NCBI GenBank assembly: GCA_001414485.1
Contig: LLEY01000153.1
Coordinates: 84,518 to 148,517 of the forward strand
From: Calycina herbarum
Lineage: Eukaryota; Ascomycota; Leotiomycetes; Helotiales; Pezizellaceae
DNA: 64,000 nucleotides
Direction of reading: 5' to 3'
In this document: positions 22,476-35,048 of the stretch, one piece after another
Numbering within the stretch: the stretch's first letter is position 1
How the letters are laid out: each line of letters begins with the position of its first letter
The notes under the pieces: generated by a model
Told to the model about the DNA's origin: nothing
The model's database searches: none
The model's input: the letters and a program-made list of their open reading frames with translations, nothing else
Position numbers and translations under genes: made by a program

Positions 22476-25251
22476 GCAGTAAACTCATTCCCAATGGATA
22501 TATGGTTATCAATTTCTGCAATTAATATTATAAAAGAAGATTCGCACACTTCCGGCTCTTCTGGGTTGTTTTGAAGCCACAATCTCACAACCTGGAACCA
22601 CTCATGTTTAAAAATTGTTCGAGAAGACTTGGAATAATCGAGACTTTGCGGATACTCAAGTTCATTATTCAAGGGGGCCCAGGGCTTCCATCGTTCTCTT
22701 TGTCCCCTGGTCCCAATCTCCTCCGATAATCGGCTATTCCCACCCTCAAGTTGTCTAATTTTTTCCCAGCGGGTAAGCCGTTCTTCTTTGGGTAAGCTGT
22801 TGAGTAAGCTACGAATAAGCCCCCAGTAATCCAGTAGACCAACAAAAAACTCTCGTCCCGGCCACTCACGTGCTCTTTACCCCTCTATTTCCTCTTTGAG
22901 ATTGAGGTGCATATTTTGTTGCATGTCGTTTTAGTCTATCATAGACTAAAAAGTCCTTCGAGGTTCGAAGTTCTCTCCTCTCTCCTCCTGTTCAAAACGT
23001 TGGGGCTAATACAAAGTCAAGATACTATGTAGGTATTGAGGGTGTCAAAGCAATACGATGATCCTCAGGTCACCCCAACTTCATTTGAGCAATCCGACCT
23101 CTCTGTTCGGGAATTCGCTATCTGTCAATTTTTAACAGAATAACCTCTTAAGGAGATGTATGTTCACTACCAAGAACAAAACAAGCAATGGAGCAGGCAT
23201 CGTTTTGTTTTATTAGTCCTGGCCTGAATGATACTACATAGTTACTAGCATCCGAAAGATCCAGAAGTCTCAGTCACTTAACAAGGAGAGGATATGGCGA
23301 CGGGAAGTCTTCGCACATGCGGAAGATTTAATAATTTCGACCACAATTTCCATTTCCAAAGTAGACTCTTATTCGAAGACTGGAGAACGTTCAGATGCTT
23401 TGAAAGTGGGGGAGTACACCATGGACGTCTGGTCGTCAGATATTGGGTGCAGTTGCTGCATCGCCTCAAACAGTTCTACCTCCCAAGATAATTACGCTAC
23501 GGTTCTCAGCTCAAAGGCTCCGTAGCCGAAATTGCTGCCATGTGGTTGTCAGACGGATGGGACCGGAGACCCTCTTATATCTGTTGCAAATTTTGCTCCA
23601 GCCCGAGACCACATGTGATTTTGACTTGGGGTTTGATTGCGATGAATTATTTGATTCCTTCCTCGTAGACTTGAAGTAAAGAGTTGGTAAGCTTCTTACT
23701 TATCGACATGAGAAGAAACTTTCACTTCATCATTACTTTGGCTCTGCTGTATAAGAGTCAAGTGTGAGACTTTTATCTCAGGCACCAATACGACCAGAAT
23801 GAGTCTGGACGATCTTAGCCTGGCCCTTCCTAGAAGACTTCCATCCTCCTAGAGATAGTTATCGCACTGCTGCTGTAACGCTTATCTGAACGCTTCGCTG
23901 TGACTGTAGCTTCTTACCCTCTTCTTTTTTTTTTTAATCTGAACTTTCTCCATCCATTTCTCAAGCTACTGTTGTTTTAAACTTTTCTGTCGTTTTTTCT
24001 TCCACCGTCGATGCCATTTCCGGCCGAACATTCATCATTATCTGTTTTACTGTTATCAAATTTCATTCAGAGGAAGGACATGAGTCATCAAAAGACATGG
24101 GCTTTAGTGGATTTTTCTTTGTGCAGTATGTTTCTAGGACAAAAAATGTCTTTGAAGCGTTTATTCTTTGCTTGGCAGTGGTTGAGCAGTGGACGACCAG
24201 TGTAACTCCCGTGAACCCAGATGTTCTTATGTGAATGAGATTGTAAATTCAGATGGCTAGTTTTATATTAAATTTCAAGCTTAGTCTTATATTCCTTTTT
24301 TGGGGAAACTGATACATATTTGTTTGTTGTTTGTTGTAGAGTTAATAAGACAATGAACTTATGTATATCAAGATGAAGCAAAGGTGATGAAGTAAAGATG
24401 AAAAGATTTAATAAAGCGTAGGAAATTAACTAAAATATAACATAAATAGCTGATTTATAAAGTTTCTTAATAACACTTAGAAAGTATCTTAATACACTCT
24501 GAGATAATATTCAACTGCTCAATTCAAGTCTTTATACGTTACTGGACATGTGAAGACATCCTAAGGGCAATACAACAGAGATAAACCACAATTCTTGAAG
24601 CTTTCTAACATTCTATCATTTGGAAACTACTTTCACTTTTTTTCCATTCCTCAGGCCTGATACTTAAGTAACTGTAAAACAATTGAATAAGGCCAAGAAC
24701 TTAAACCCAGCCTGGTACTTTAACTACCTCTTTAAATTTAAATATTTCCACTGGTTGCAGAGCGATTCCCCCCAGCAAAAAGAGAATTTCGGCTGAATGG
24801 TATCGCCGCAGGTGGTGGCGCCTGGAACATTTCGCTACAGCAATTAAGCATTCACTTAACCATAGATACACCACCATAAGAACTACGATCAATCTTTTTG
24901 TTAAAGGAATAGAAACCCCAATTTACTAAATTTTGGCCCAGTCGGAGGACGGAAAATCCAAACTGAGTTCCATTTTCAGGCGCTACCTCCCTCAAGCAGT
25001 ACAAAATTTGTGCCAAAGTTAGAAATGGAAAAGTACCTATAGTAAACTGTAAACATAGGTGGCTGAAATGATTTCCCTAATAGCATATAAATTAACAAAA
25101 GATTCAAGCTTTTCTTAGAACTTTACAGGCATGTTTTCGTCTCGAATATCTCGATCGTGTTTTAAGACCTACTTGAGAAAGTTCGGATTTATCTCCGAGT
25201 CTAGATAAGAGAGCATTGAATACAACACATTTCCGCTCGTTGAGGTCTAAT
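22476..25251. other. long gene-poor intergenic region
   Basis: 2.8 kb without a supported gene. Open frames of 60-100 aa exist on both strands (for example 23278-23679) but show no domain, and they overlap each other antisense. 24240-25250 is AT-rich with poly-T/poly-A runs. I see no tRNA, rRNA or transposon ends before 25252. Confidence 0.4.
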
Positions 25252-25731
25252 CAGTGTGAACACAAACTACTCAACTACTCACTACTACTCGAGTAGTACT
25301 CTTTAGTAGTAGAGTAGAGTATAAGTAGCGGGTCGGATGAGTAGAGTAGAGTAGTAACTTAAGACTACTCGAGTAGTCCTGAGTAGTCTTAGTAATCTTT
25401 ATATATTTGCATTTATAAGGCTTATAAAGCTTATTATTAGTAATATTAGTACTTATATATAATAAAAACTTCTTTTTATAATTATATAATTAATAGTTAA
25501 TCTATTAAGACTATTATTAAAGAAGTTACGTAGTAGACAGAGTAGAAAGAAGATCTCGCTTAAGCTCCTAGGGAGCCTCGGAAGGCCACTCCGATGCTAC
25601 CCCGAGCCCAGTCCTGGCCCGGCCCGATTCGGCCCGCACTACTCCACTACTCTAGAGTACTACTCGAGTAGTAGTGAGTAGAGTAGAGTAGTAGTTACTA
25701 CTCTACTCTACTCTACTCATTGCTCACACTG
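25252..25731. mobile_element. hAT-family MITE, 480 bp, with 8-bp target duplication
   Basis: Ends are CAGTGTGA... and ...TCACACTG, and the 8-bp sequence GGTCTAAT occurs on both sides (25244-25251 and 25732-25739), the diagnostic hAT duplication. Next to each end are long runs built from ACTCTACT/AGTAGAGT words that can form hairpins. A GC-rich block near 25565-25635 (cccgagcccag, ggcccggcccg) is shared with the element at 63415. There is no transposase, so it depends on another copy. Confidence 0.9.
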
Positions 25732-25739
25732 GGTCTAAT

Positions 25740-26084
25740 TAAAGCTTTACATAGTACTTGGTATGTATTTAAACTTCGTGTTCTCCTAGGTCTTTCTCCA
25801 ATGATCAGATGTTAGGCTTCACTATTAACCAAAAGACCAGGTAGTGAATCGAGTTTCCTACCTTTTCTCACACGTAAATCTGGTTCGGCTCCACACGCAA
25901 CATATTTTGAAAGCGAAGGAGATGATGATTATAAAGTCGTGCGTTATAAATGCTCTGGTTAAATTTGGACATTATTATGGGGCATCCCCCTTACTGTCTT
26001 GCGTCCCTGTCCCTGACGTTAATTTTACATTCTTTCAACGGTCCTTTAATCAAAACTTCTAAACGATTCGTGAGACGGAATAGT
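25740..26084. other. intergenic region right of the hAT MITE
   Basis: Nothing supported; ordinary composition, short frames only. Confidence 0.35.
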
Positions 26085-26420
26085 TCAATTCTCGTAAAAC
26101 CTATTACAGTGTTCATCTGAAAGAAGCAAATTTTCGACAGCAAAATGAGAGCCGACAGCGATGTGATTTTCGAACACATAAATTTTGGATTTAGCCAGTT
26201 GTGAGGTAGCAAGCGTGAAGTTACACCTTTCAGACAAATTATTAGCTCCACATTCAGGGGATGGCTCGATGGTTTCTCGTCCTCCGCTCTCCAGTACGAG
26301 CAGAATTCTGTTCTGTCTTTGTAGCAGCCACAAGATCGTCGCATCTATAGCAGTAACCACTGGTTATCAGGATCTAGTACTTTTAGGCCTAGAAATCTTT
26401 CAAGGAGCTTTCGGATGTTT
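26085..26420 (-). pseudogene. coding-like fragment of unknown family
   Basis: A 91-residue open frame on the minus strand reads IDATILWLLQRQNRILLVLE, then a Cys-Glu-Arg-Cys motif (N-L-S-E-R-C), then KIYVFENHIAVGSHFAVENL and LSDEHCNRFYEN before the stop. The regular spacing of hydrophobic residues and the lack of low-complexity sequence suggest real coding ancestry. No ATG starts it in frame, and I do not recognise the family. The antisense 151-aa frame (26185-26640) looks like its shadow. Confidence 0.35.
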
Positions 26421-26739
26421 GAGACCTAAGCGGCTGAATCATGCCACATCCTATAGTGAAGTAGACCACATGAATCTGAGTCTTCTTCGTTATGAAATGG
26501 TAACACTGTTTGCTATAGTAGTAATGTCTTTGACTCTAGAGAATCGAGATCGGTGTATATATTTTACTTATTTTTTACTGAACGGAATGGCCTCTCTTTT
26601 GATCAAACGTCTTTGGGTTAAACAGTTGATACAGTTCTAGAGGGAACGCAGGTTGAGAGAAGTTGCAAAGTGTTTGTAAATGGAGGGTGAGTTGGGAATG
26701 GCAGTATGAAAGGTGACGGAAGTTTTTCGTTTAAGTTTC

Positions 26740-27945
26740 AGATGGTAATGGGTTGCAAGAGCAAGAGTACGCACGACTTCTTCTTACAGTAGTAGCTGAA
26801 ATATTGTTGAATGTATAATACACCACCACGTCCATGGGTAGACGTCTTTCCTGCCATGAATGCTAACGCGGACTCGTTGTATGAACTTCTACCTTCATTC
26901 TCTCCAATTGATGTCACCTTTGAGCCATAGCTATAAGCGAAACTTCGATGCGGAGTATACCCAAGGGCTTGTTCTTGACGTTTCCCAGTAAATCGGGATT
27001 ATAATAGTTTTACGGAAGGACTGGAGTTGCTTGATTGATTAGAAAAAGGTTGGCTATTCAAAGAGGACAAATTTACAAGTAGTCTTGGCTTAAAATGGTC
27101 AGTAAAACAAGATGCTTCTTATGATCCTATTCGAGTGAATTCTGGAACGGACGACGATAAAAAACGCTCAACGAGTTTGATTATCTCAACATAGTGTCCG
27201 GCTTCGATAAACTCTGGCGCCTCGTTAGCTGGTGCTGGCGATCGGAATATATTCTTATTCTCATCATTCTCAAAGACTCCACTATTATGTCCCGCCCTGT
27301 ACTGGCATTTAAGAATTCGTGACGCTTCTATCTTTATTCAACTGAGCTCGTATAAGCTTTAGAAGTACGTGAATCGAATGCCAAGCCCCGTGGAAACTCG
27401 AAGAAACCAGGAGACTCAAAAGAGCCAAACAGGGATAAAAGCTAAGTGTCGGATTTTGCTTCATCATCAGACTCAATCCCAAGTTTGGACTCTCGTAGTC
27501 TTACCTGCGTGTTATATCATCTACAGGATGTCGCCAACAGTAGTCTTCTCCCTCAAAAACTTGCTTGCCAGCTTTGGTTCTTTTTTTGACATCAACAAAA
27601 ACAGCCTAGTCTCGGTATTGCATTGAACGTAGGAAAGATTATCGAGGGCATATTGTGTTTCGACAGCAGAATATACATTCGGGGGGATGGTGTTCAGATC
27701 ATTTCATAATCCTTGCAAAGAACCGATAACTCGATCTGTGGAAAGTAGTAGTTGAAGACTCAATTAGCTCCTCTCTAGTCTGTGTAGAATCTTACCTTGT
27801 ACTCGTGCTTACAGCACATACACGACATGCAAGCGCCACCAAAGTCTTGTTTCCCGTTGGTTGGCCCTGGGTATAGTAAGTATTTATAGGCGAATCAAAA
27901 ACAACCTGGTATAAGGGACACGCAGGAAGACGAGACTGGTTGTTC
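26740..27945 (-). pseudogene. decayed P-loop helicase-like gene
   Basis: Minus-strand coding segments follow one another in changing frames. 27945-27796 reads SRLPACPLYQVVFDSPINTY, then a distorted Walker A region GQPTGNKTLVALAC (expected GPPGTGKT). A GTAAG...CCACAG intron fits at 27736-27795. 27735-27531 reads GSLQGL*NDLNTIPPNVYSA, then KFLREKTTVGDIL up to a TAG. 27329-27119 reads GHNSGVFENDENKNIF and EAGHYVEIIKLVERFL. 26990-26740 is an open Ser/Gly-rich frame. The order resembles fungal Upf1/NAM7-type P-loop helicases. In-frame stops and frame changes mean it is non-functional. Family assignment is moderate, boundaries approximate. Confidence 0.5.
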
Positions 27946-29410
27946 TTACTCAAAATTTCAATGGACTTTAATTATTGGGCGGATTGGAAAACAACTCCCC
28001 TCCTTGCGGAAGTCCTAGTTGGCTATCTTGCTCAGCTCTCCAAATCTCTGTCACTGCGAAGTGAATTTGGATCGTGAATATTGGAGGAGTTTTTATGCCA
28101 CTTTCAACAACTATGACACAAATCTAAAGTTATGTTTCGGGATTGGTTCTACTTGGGCTCTCCGTCTTAATAGTGTAAACCAAGTCTCTGCGTACAGATT
28201 AAGTATAAAGAAATGAAAAGAAAAGACAGGGTTCTTATGCCCAAAAGCATAATGATCTAACTATGCCCATGTGGCTATTGCTCGAAATCATGAAGACCCG
28301 TAGTCAAAGGAAAAAATCCCAGATTTTTGTGTGTTGTACTGTACAAGGAGGGACTTTTTAACTCTGTAGAATGAATCCCTCCCATGCCATCAGACTTCTA
28401 AACCTCCGTCAACGGTCTTTAAGTCACGTTTTTTCAGTGTTCTAGAATCAGAAGCTTATTCTCCTTCGACAATGCGAAGTACTTTGTCAGAAAACATTAA
28501 ATTGACATTCGTTTATAAATCGGGTGTATAAAATTCAGATTTAACTAACATTAAGGTGAGAAAACGACTAAAGACTCAACGACCATTTAGATAATATAAA
28601 AGTGATTCTCATCCTTTCTGTAGGATTCATGTTAAGTTCCTTTCAAAGCTCATCATCCTAGGTGACAGCTTCGAGAAACACATACTCCATAGTCATTGAT
28701 CCGATTCTTCCGCTCTGTTTTACCATCTGGGGCTGTACTAATATGGATTAGCGTCACAATTATAACGGCTATTGTGGTAGAAGCTAGAAACTTGTGAAAA
28801 CACCAATTCTTTACAAAGAGTCTTTGAAAAGGACACGAATACAAATATGAATAGTAACCCACCATCTCAAGGTGGCGGATTTGATTGGCAGTGAGGCTAA
28901 CGATCCAGCTCCCGTGTGCACCCTAAATTCATCGCAGGCCGAGGCATGAGCAATGACATCGCGACGCCAATTAAAGTCAGCAGTCATATGCCACTGCACC
29001 AGAGACCAGGGTTGGATACTGAGCTTAGCCCATCCACTGGCAAAGATGCTGTCGTTGATAAAGCAAGATTCCCCAGTCTCGCTTAATTTTCCAGGGCTGA
29101 AGGGACGATGGTGGAGGGCGAAGGTTTGACTCCTCTATGCAAGTGACTTTCATGCAGCTGCTTAGACTGGCCGGTTTTTGAAAAGACTACAGATTACTCA
29201 GTTTCAGGAACTGGAAGTTCTTTAGTGGAGGTGTTTTACATAAAAACTGAACGCAAATGTGAAAAGAAAGGAGTATTGAAATTGCCAATATCCGTTACCA
29301 GCGTTGCTGAGATCAAGCACCCACTAGCCCAGAATATACGTCCGTCGTCTTCTGATCTGCAACTGTGCCAACCTTGTTCAAATCGCTTCAAATCTCCCCA
29401 GAAGAACCTC
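27946..29410. other. gene-poor intergenic region
   Basis: The 5' end of the decayed helicase may extend into 27946-28250, but I cannot follow it. 28250-29410 holds only short frames (60-70 aa) with no domain. No RNA gene or repeat was recognised. Confidence 0.35.
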
Positions 29411-31338
29411 TCATTCCTCAGTTAACTTACCAACTTTTCCAGTCTCACCACCATAATCCTCTCCCTCCCAAACAGCCTCAACAACACTCATCCTACAACC
29501 CTCAACTCTCATAACACCCACGAACTTGAACCCCTCAATACTTCCGAACAGATTCTTATACTGGCCCTCACTCCTCTCCGTAGCATTAAGCAACGTAAGC
29601 ATAACCAAATCCATAGTCCTAATAATCTTCTCATCCCACAAATTCTCCTCTCCAAACCCATCCCTCAAACAATGATCATTAATCAAAACCCTAGCTCCCT
29701 TCTTCAAAGCCGGAATTAAGTTCTCCAAAATCTTGGTGGCGTATTTATCAGAATGGTTATGGAAGATCCAGCGGAAGAAATAGATATCTGCGTCCTTTAC
29801 AGGTTGTGGTGTAAAGAAATCGTGGGCTTGGTATCGGATGCGGTCGGCGACGGGGGATTCGAGTTTGGGTGCTGAGTCGATGGTCTTTTGGAGGTCTTGG
29901 ACTATGAATTTTAGGTTGGGGTATTCGGCTGCGAGCGCGCGGGGGACGAAACCGTGGGATCCGCCGATGTCAATTATTGTTGCGCCGCTTTCGTTGAGGG
30001 TAGCCCAATCGTAATTCTTGAGCAGGTGGGAAATTTCGTAGCCTTCGCCACCAGTGAGGGATGTCATGGCTCCTCCCATGCGTTTTGCCCGAACGGGGTC
30101 CTTGCCGAAGGTGACGAACATAGGTTCGACATTGGTAGTGCTGTTCGCGGCTTGGAAACCAGCTTGCTTTGGCTCAGAGGCGGAAGGATATTCGGTGAGG
30201 GCAGAGATCACTTTTGATGCTGCCTACATTGGAGTCAGTATATATGAATCGAAGAATCTTTGGTGACCTGAGAGTCGAGAGGGTGATCCGAAAGGGAACG
30301 AGCTGAGGTAACTGATACTGGTAGACTGGTTTCCAATGGTATCACAGTATTCACAGCCCTGGGAGTTTCACTTACAGGGAAAATATCATCGGTAGTAAAG
30401 CCAACCCAATCACCCATAGCATCATCTTCGGCCAGAACCCTACTTGCAGCAGTATGTGCCACAACATCAGGATTGACCTCTCGGAAGATCCGATTCGTCA
30501 TGGCATGTCGCATAAAACGTCGGACGTTGACTTCATCCAATCCCACCTTCTCGGCAATCTGAGCATATGTAGCTGTTTCATGGACAGGGAATGATTTGGC
30601 TGTCAAGGATTAGTTGGTGACATGTAAGAATAAGACTAGGCTCGCAATGGATATCATAAGTGGCTTATACCTGCCTAGCTAACCCTCATTGTTTCAACTT
30701 GCTAGCACAATTCATGTGAATAATCCAAGACAGTTAGAGCAATCAACTTTAATTGTACCAGAAGGCCAGAACAAGGAGAAGTACCGAAGGCTTTTACTGC
30801 CGCTTTTAATGTCCACTGCGAGCTCGGGGTATGACATACCGATCTTGAAATGGTTCATTGCCTGAAGTGAGAGTTGGTCGTTGAACTACCGAATTGTCAG
30901 TACATCACGCAAGTCCCAGAATCCTGTCGATCTTACATTCCAACTCATCCACCGAATTGTCTCTTTCGGTCCCGTAACCAAGTCACCGAGTTCTTTGGTA
31001 GCTCTGACGACATTCTCTCTTGCGTTCTTGACATCCTCAGGTAACTTTGGGAAATCGAGAGGGGCATCGACGTCGAAAGATGGCTCGGCACTTCCACTTT
31101 CTTTTATGTATTTCTCCAACTTCTCTGTCTCATGGGCGATAGTTTTTGCAAGTGCGACCAGGCTTGAAGTTTCCGGGGTCATATTTCGTGTTTCTTGGGT
31201 AGAGAGGTCGGATTGGGGTTGAGAAGGAGCCACCGCAGAGCTGATACTACGGCGGTTGCTGACGACGTTGTTTGCAGCAGCAGAATTACTTCTTGTATGA
31301 ATGTTGAGGCGATTGCGTAGTTTGGTAAGAGCGTTCAT
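29411..31338 (-). CDS. SAM-dependent O-methyltransferase (COMT type)
   Basis: Four exons: 30937-31338, 30840-30885, 30376-30599, 29411-30223; 494 residues; phases close. An N-terminal extension (first ~100 aa, Ser/Ala-rich then helical) precedes a winged-helix dimerisation part (FNDQLSLQAMNHFKI; VGLDEVNVRRFMRHAM). The SAM site is TIIDIGGSHGFVPRA (about 306-320), with YFFRWIFHNHSD and LINDHCLRDG further on. It belongs to fungal plant-COMT-like O-methyltransferases that methylate hydroxyls of metabolites. Intron 2 (30600-30839, 240 nt) is far longer than the others because it carries a MITE copy; intron 3 is 152 nt. The LaeA-like methyltransferase and the MFS pump follow downstream. Confidence 0.88.
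30690..30835. repeat. small MITE, copy C, inside OMT intron 2
   Basis: The segment contains CAATCAACTTTAATTGTACC and TTTTACTGCCGCTTTTAATG followed by TCCACTGCGAGCTCG, matching the right end of the copy at 40008-40203, including the sequence outside its inverted end. It is truncated on the other side and lies wholly within the intron, so splicing can remove it. Confidence 0.65.
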
Positions 31339-32777
31339 CTTTGCGATTTCCCCAAGGGGTATCAGGTGTTGGTGGTTGTTGGTGTTGTACTATAGTTTGG
31401 GTAAACTGTTCTGGGCAAAGTCGATGTTGGAGATGATCTTGAAAATTCCCAAAGTTGAAGTCACTACCTATGACCGTTCACACCTTTACCTGCCCGAGCT
31501 TTTATTCACTCCCAAGCTTCCAAATGGACGTCGTTACTTGCCAAAAATCCTCCTCTTTTTTACCTGTGCTGCTAGATCTTGCCAATTCACCATCCTCTGG
31601 TATTGAAACTCAATCGCCCCGAAGCTTCCTAATGACGATATATCAAAACCTGCTTTGTCTCCACACGTGACCTCAAAATCCCCCAAATTGCCCCGGCAAT
31701 TATGATTTGTCGCGGGAAAAAAAAACAGCTCACTGGAATGCGCAAATCAAGAACGCGAAACAAGGTACACAACGAAGAAATCGCAAATCCAAACCACCGG
31801 TGTCAAGAACCAAACCGTCGGTCCCTCCAACAAAAATCTATCTAAAATATATGTTCAGCAAACCTCAACCCTAGTTCCAATCTCCCAGCCACACCACCAG
31901 AAAGGCAACCACGAGCCGCTCCCTGGCCTAAAGAGCTTCAGAAACGTCCAAACACCAGTATCAAAAAGAAAGCGACTAGCCTCATAAATCAATACCAAGG
32001 TGGGGAGTACCGAAATCTCCCAGCCACCTCCTCTTGTCAACGATTCCCTCACCAAGTCTTGGGTTGGGGCCCACGATAAATTGATTAAAAGCGGGGAACA
32101 AAGTGACGAATAAGTGGAAAAGATAACGAAACATGCAGACGCAGCCCCGGAAAAGTGACCAGGAAGAAAACGTGCTGTCACCACATCATGACCGCTTTTC
32201 TGCATCGTTGACGGGGAAAGTGTCCCGGGGAGCTGCTGCGAATATGAGGCATCAGATAGCACAAGCAAAACAGGTGCAGCGGTTTGTGGACGGGAGAATC
32301 GGATGATGAATTGTCTAGCGGGCCAGGCATCGAACTGTCTTTTCAGAAGAGCGAGCTCGATGGCCTCAGTCGAGGCATTTTGATATATTTCGTAAACAGC
32401 GAAGTTAGTGATGATATTTCTATACACATACATATACCCCACTTCTGCAGCCAGCCCCTGTATCACTCACCCGCTTCTTACTGAAGAAAACAAAATCTCA
32501 ACAGCAAAACAGACACCACAGAACCACGAGGGAATTCCCACTTCGGTTATATCAAAATGCCATCCCGTAAGGTAACATCGGTCCTCAAAAAGAAACGCCT
32601 CAACATTCAGCAACGGCGATTATTATCTTTCAACCAACCATCCCTCACACACCATCTCACTAGCTTCCCCAGCTTCCACACCCTCAACCCGCCCCAAGAT
32701 GATAAAACGATCAATCAATCCAATGGCTCGCAGCCTGGAACTTACCAATCCTGAGTAATACAGCAAAAAGTGTTTTC
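31339..32777. other. intergenic region, no supported gene
   Basis: Contains the promoter of the O-methyltransferase. A 203-aa minus-strand frame (31855-32466) and a 65-aa plus frame (32557-32754; basic start MPSRKVTSVLKKKRLNIQQR) are open, but neither has a domain; the latter could belong to a transcript leader. Confidence 0.35.
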
Positions 32778-33202
32778 ATGGCGCCTCTAAAGGTCGATAA
32801 AAAGGTCAAAGCCACAAAATCAGGTAATGCTCAACCATTGATAGATTGAAAGATATGAGACTTATGCCTTTGCTTAATTAGAGCTAGGAGAACATTTCTA
32901 TAATTTTTTGTATTTTTTTCCGACGTCTTTTAGAGGTTGGTTGGTCTTCAAGGGGTCGGGGACGGGTGTCAAAATCGACCGCTTTTTATCGACCCGCCAT
33001 CAACCTCGTACCTCGTACAACCCTCTTTATCCTCCCTGCAATCATATTTCTCGTCACACCCCAATTGACGAATAGTCATCGCTATCGTGCTGTGATACCT
33101 AATGCTCGTCATCAGTCAAAAGGAGACGTATGGTCCGATCTGAATGCAAATTGTATCTTGAAGGGAATTTCGAAGCTGGATTCTGGTGCAGATTCCGGAT
33201 GA
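32778..33202 (+). CDS. possible small two-exon membrane protein, 104 aa
   Basis: Exon 32778-32823 (MAPLKVDKKVKATKS) can join exon 32934-33202 through an intron that starts GTAATG and ends TTTTAG, keeping frame for 104 residues. The second exon has an Arg/Gly/Ser-rich stretch, a hydrophobic segment LVPRTTLFILPAIIFLVTP (single membrane pass) and a polar tail. No family recognised. The intron is long (110 nt) and the donor weak, so this is a tentative model. Confidence 0.3.
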
Positions 33203-33283
33203 GAATATATTTTATGTTCTGAAATTATTCCCCTCAGACTTGACCCTCACGCTCGAAGACCAACACTGCTTCAGACCCTATCT

Positions 33284-35048
33284 TCACGCAGGTTTCTGCC
33301 CGCAGATAACATGTAATGGCATCCAATAATGTGGTCCACCCATCTCGTACGCCTTCCGGACACCGACCAGATAAACATCGACCTGTTCCCTACTCCACCC
33401 CAACCCTCTTGTAAATGGTCCCATGGCAATCGGCTGCAACCCATCCATCAGAATCGTTCTCCAATATGATCCCACGGTCTTCAAAACCCTGTTCCTTGGC
33501 CAAGTACCTATGGGCACATGAAATAATGTTGTCGAAACATTTACGAATCCAGCTTCCCGCATCATATTTTCGAGAAGGAGGGTGGCGTTGAAATTAACAC
33601 CGAGATTCGAGAGCGCGGCAATGACAAAGCCCCAATACTCGGCTACGAGGTTATCCGCAGGTATGCTGTTGTCGGAGCTGTAGGGATAGTGGTGGATTTC
33701 TTGAAGTTCGAACCAACCGCCCGGTTTTAGATGACTGAGAGAAATTTATTAATTTGGAAGTTAGGAAGGAATGGACTCGCTTACTCAAATACATTCTTCA
33801 TAAGTTTGGGCCAGTCTTTGATCGCCATCACTGTGTGTCGGGCATGAATGTAGTCGTAGTAATTCTCTGGTTTCAGCCAGGTGTCTTCGACATCGTCTAC
33901 CATAAACTGCACATTTGGGGGAACCCACTCTGGTTGAATACTAATTTGGCGAATATCAACAGATGCTCACGTATAAACCAAGACAAACAAGAAACGACAT
34001 ATATGCGATGTACGAGAAACAGGAATTGATAGGTTCAAGAAGTGAATAGGTACTTCTGGTCGTACCTGCCTGCCTCCTACTCTCGTTATTCCAACTCTTT
34101 AGGGTAATTTCAAATATTACCCCAAACACTTGAAACAATTTAAAATATTACCCCATGTGTTTGAAACAATAAAGTTCAATTGTTCGAAAAAATTGGAACA
34201 ACGGCATGTCAACGGATGGATATGCGAATGTGGAATGTGCTTACGGACTTAAGTCGACACCAAGAACGTTTGAGCTTGGATATAAGTCACCTACTAACAG
34301 TCGTCGTCAGCTTACTTTTCATGTCCATGATAACCTGGCAGACCGAGAACTTACTTTCAATCGCCCAGACCCCAGTCCCAGTGCCCATATCAAGAATATT
34401 TTGTGGATTTGGGCCAATAGGCGCAAAGTGATGTGTTTGGCATAAGCTGTGGACAATCTCGGAGTCAGTATTTCCATTTCTGGAAGGATGTCTGAGGAAA
34501 CTCGGAGAATACCCACTTCATGACCATCAAATGCTTCATATTCTCTCTTTCTTGTTCGCTATCTTCGTTTGGAAAGTTATATTGCCCCTCACGGAACCTG
34601 TGGTATCGGTGACCTGAAATGATCTCGAAGTCAGTATTGCCCTTTCTAGAAGTATGTTTGAGGAAAATGAGGAAAAAACAGGGCTATGAGAGGAGGAAGT
34701 GAGTTGTATGGGGAAACGGTGTCTCAATCCTCCCAAAACAACCCGAAAGAGGAAAAAAGAACTCAGAGATTGCCCACCGTTCTCAAATGCATAATCTCTG
34801 ATCGATGAAGCCATGGAAGTGCTTGCAGAGCCTCCCGTGGAGTCCGTCTCGTAACCCGCATCTGATTGTCCATCAATACCAGAATCAATATCAATCTCTT
34901 GTTGTGCCTGCTGAACAGCGTCGATGTTCTCCAAATCCTGCGCGGCCTGTTCTTCGGGTGATAATTCGGAATATGGTTTGGTGGGGCTCGGGGCTTGTGT
35001 GGAAACGACGGAAATGGCAGAATCGTGAGGGGACTGTGCTGGTCGCAT
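33284..35048 (-). CDS. LaeA-like / UMTA methyltransferase
   Basis: Six exons: 34778-35048, 34517-34613, 34355-34446, 34245-34293, 33785-33940, 33284-33734; 371 residues, all phases consistent. The N-terminal 90 residues are acidic and Ser/Gln-rich (disordered). Then come RYHRFREGQYNFPND-type sequence, SAM motif I NILDMGTGTGVWAIE (139-153), LGVDLSPIQPEWVPPN, FMVDDVEDTW, and post-motif HLKPGGWFELQE. These mark the fungal class I methyltransferases related to LaeA and velvet-interacting or metabolite methyltransferases. Most of this family are not true LaeA. Intron 4 (33941-34244, 304 nt) contains a MITE; other introns are 50-164 nt. The gene remains intact. Confidence 0.9.
34030..34205. repeat. 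small MITE, copy D, inside methyltransferase intron 4
   Basis: GGTACTTCTGGTCGTACCTGCCTGCC, TTACCCCAAACACTTG and AAAGTTCAATTGTTC align in order with copies A (reverse complement) and E. The inverted ends are worn. It lies entirely between the splice sites of intron 4. Confidence 0.6.

Noticed and set aside
26185..26640. 151-aa plus-strand frame
   Set aside because: Overlaps the better-looking minus-strand fragment at 26085-26420 and lacks any domain.
31855..32466. 203-aa minus-strand frame
   Set aside because: No domain, irregular composition, no promoter or splice context; length alone is not enough.
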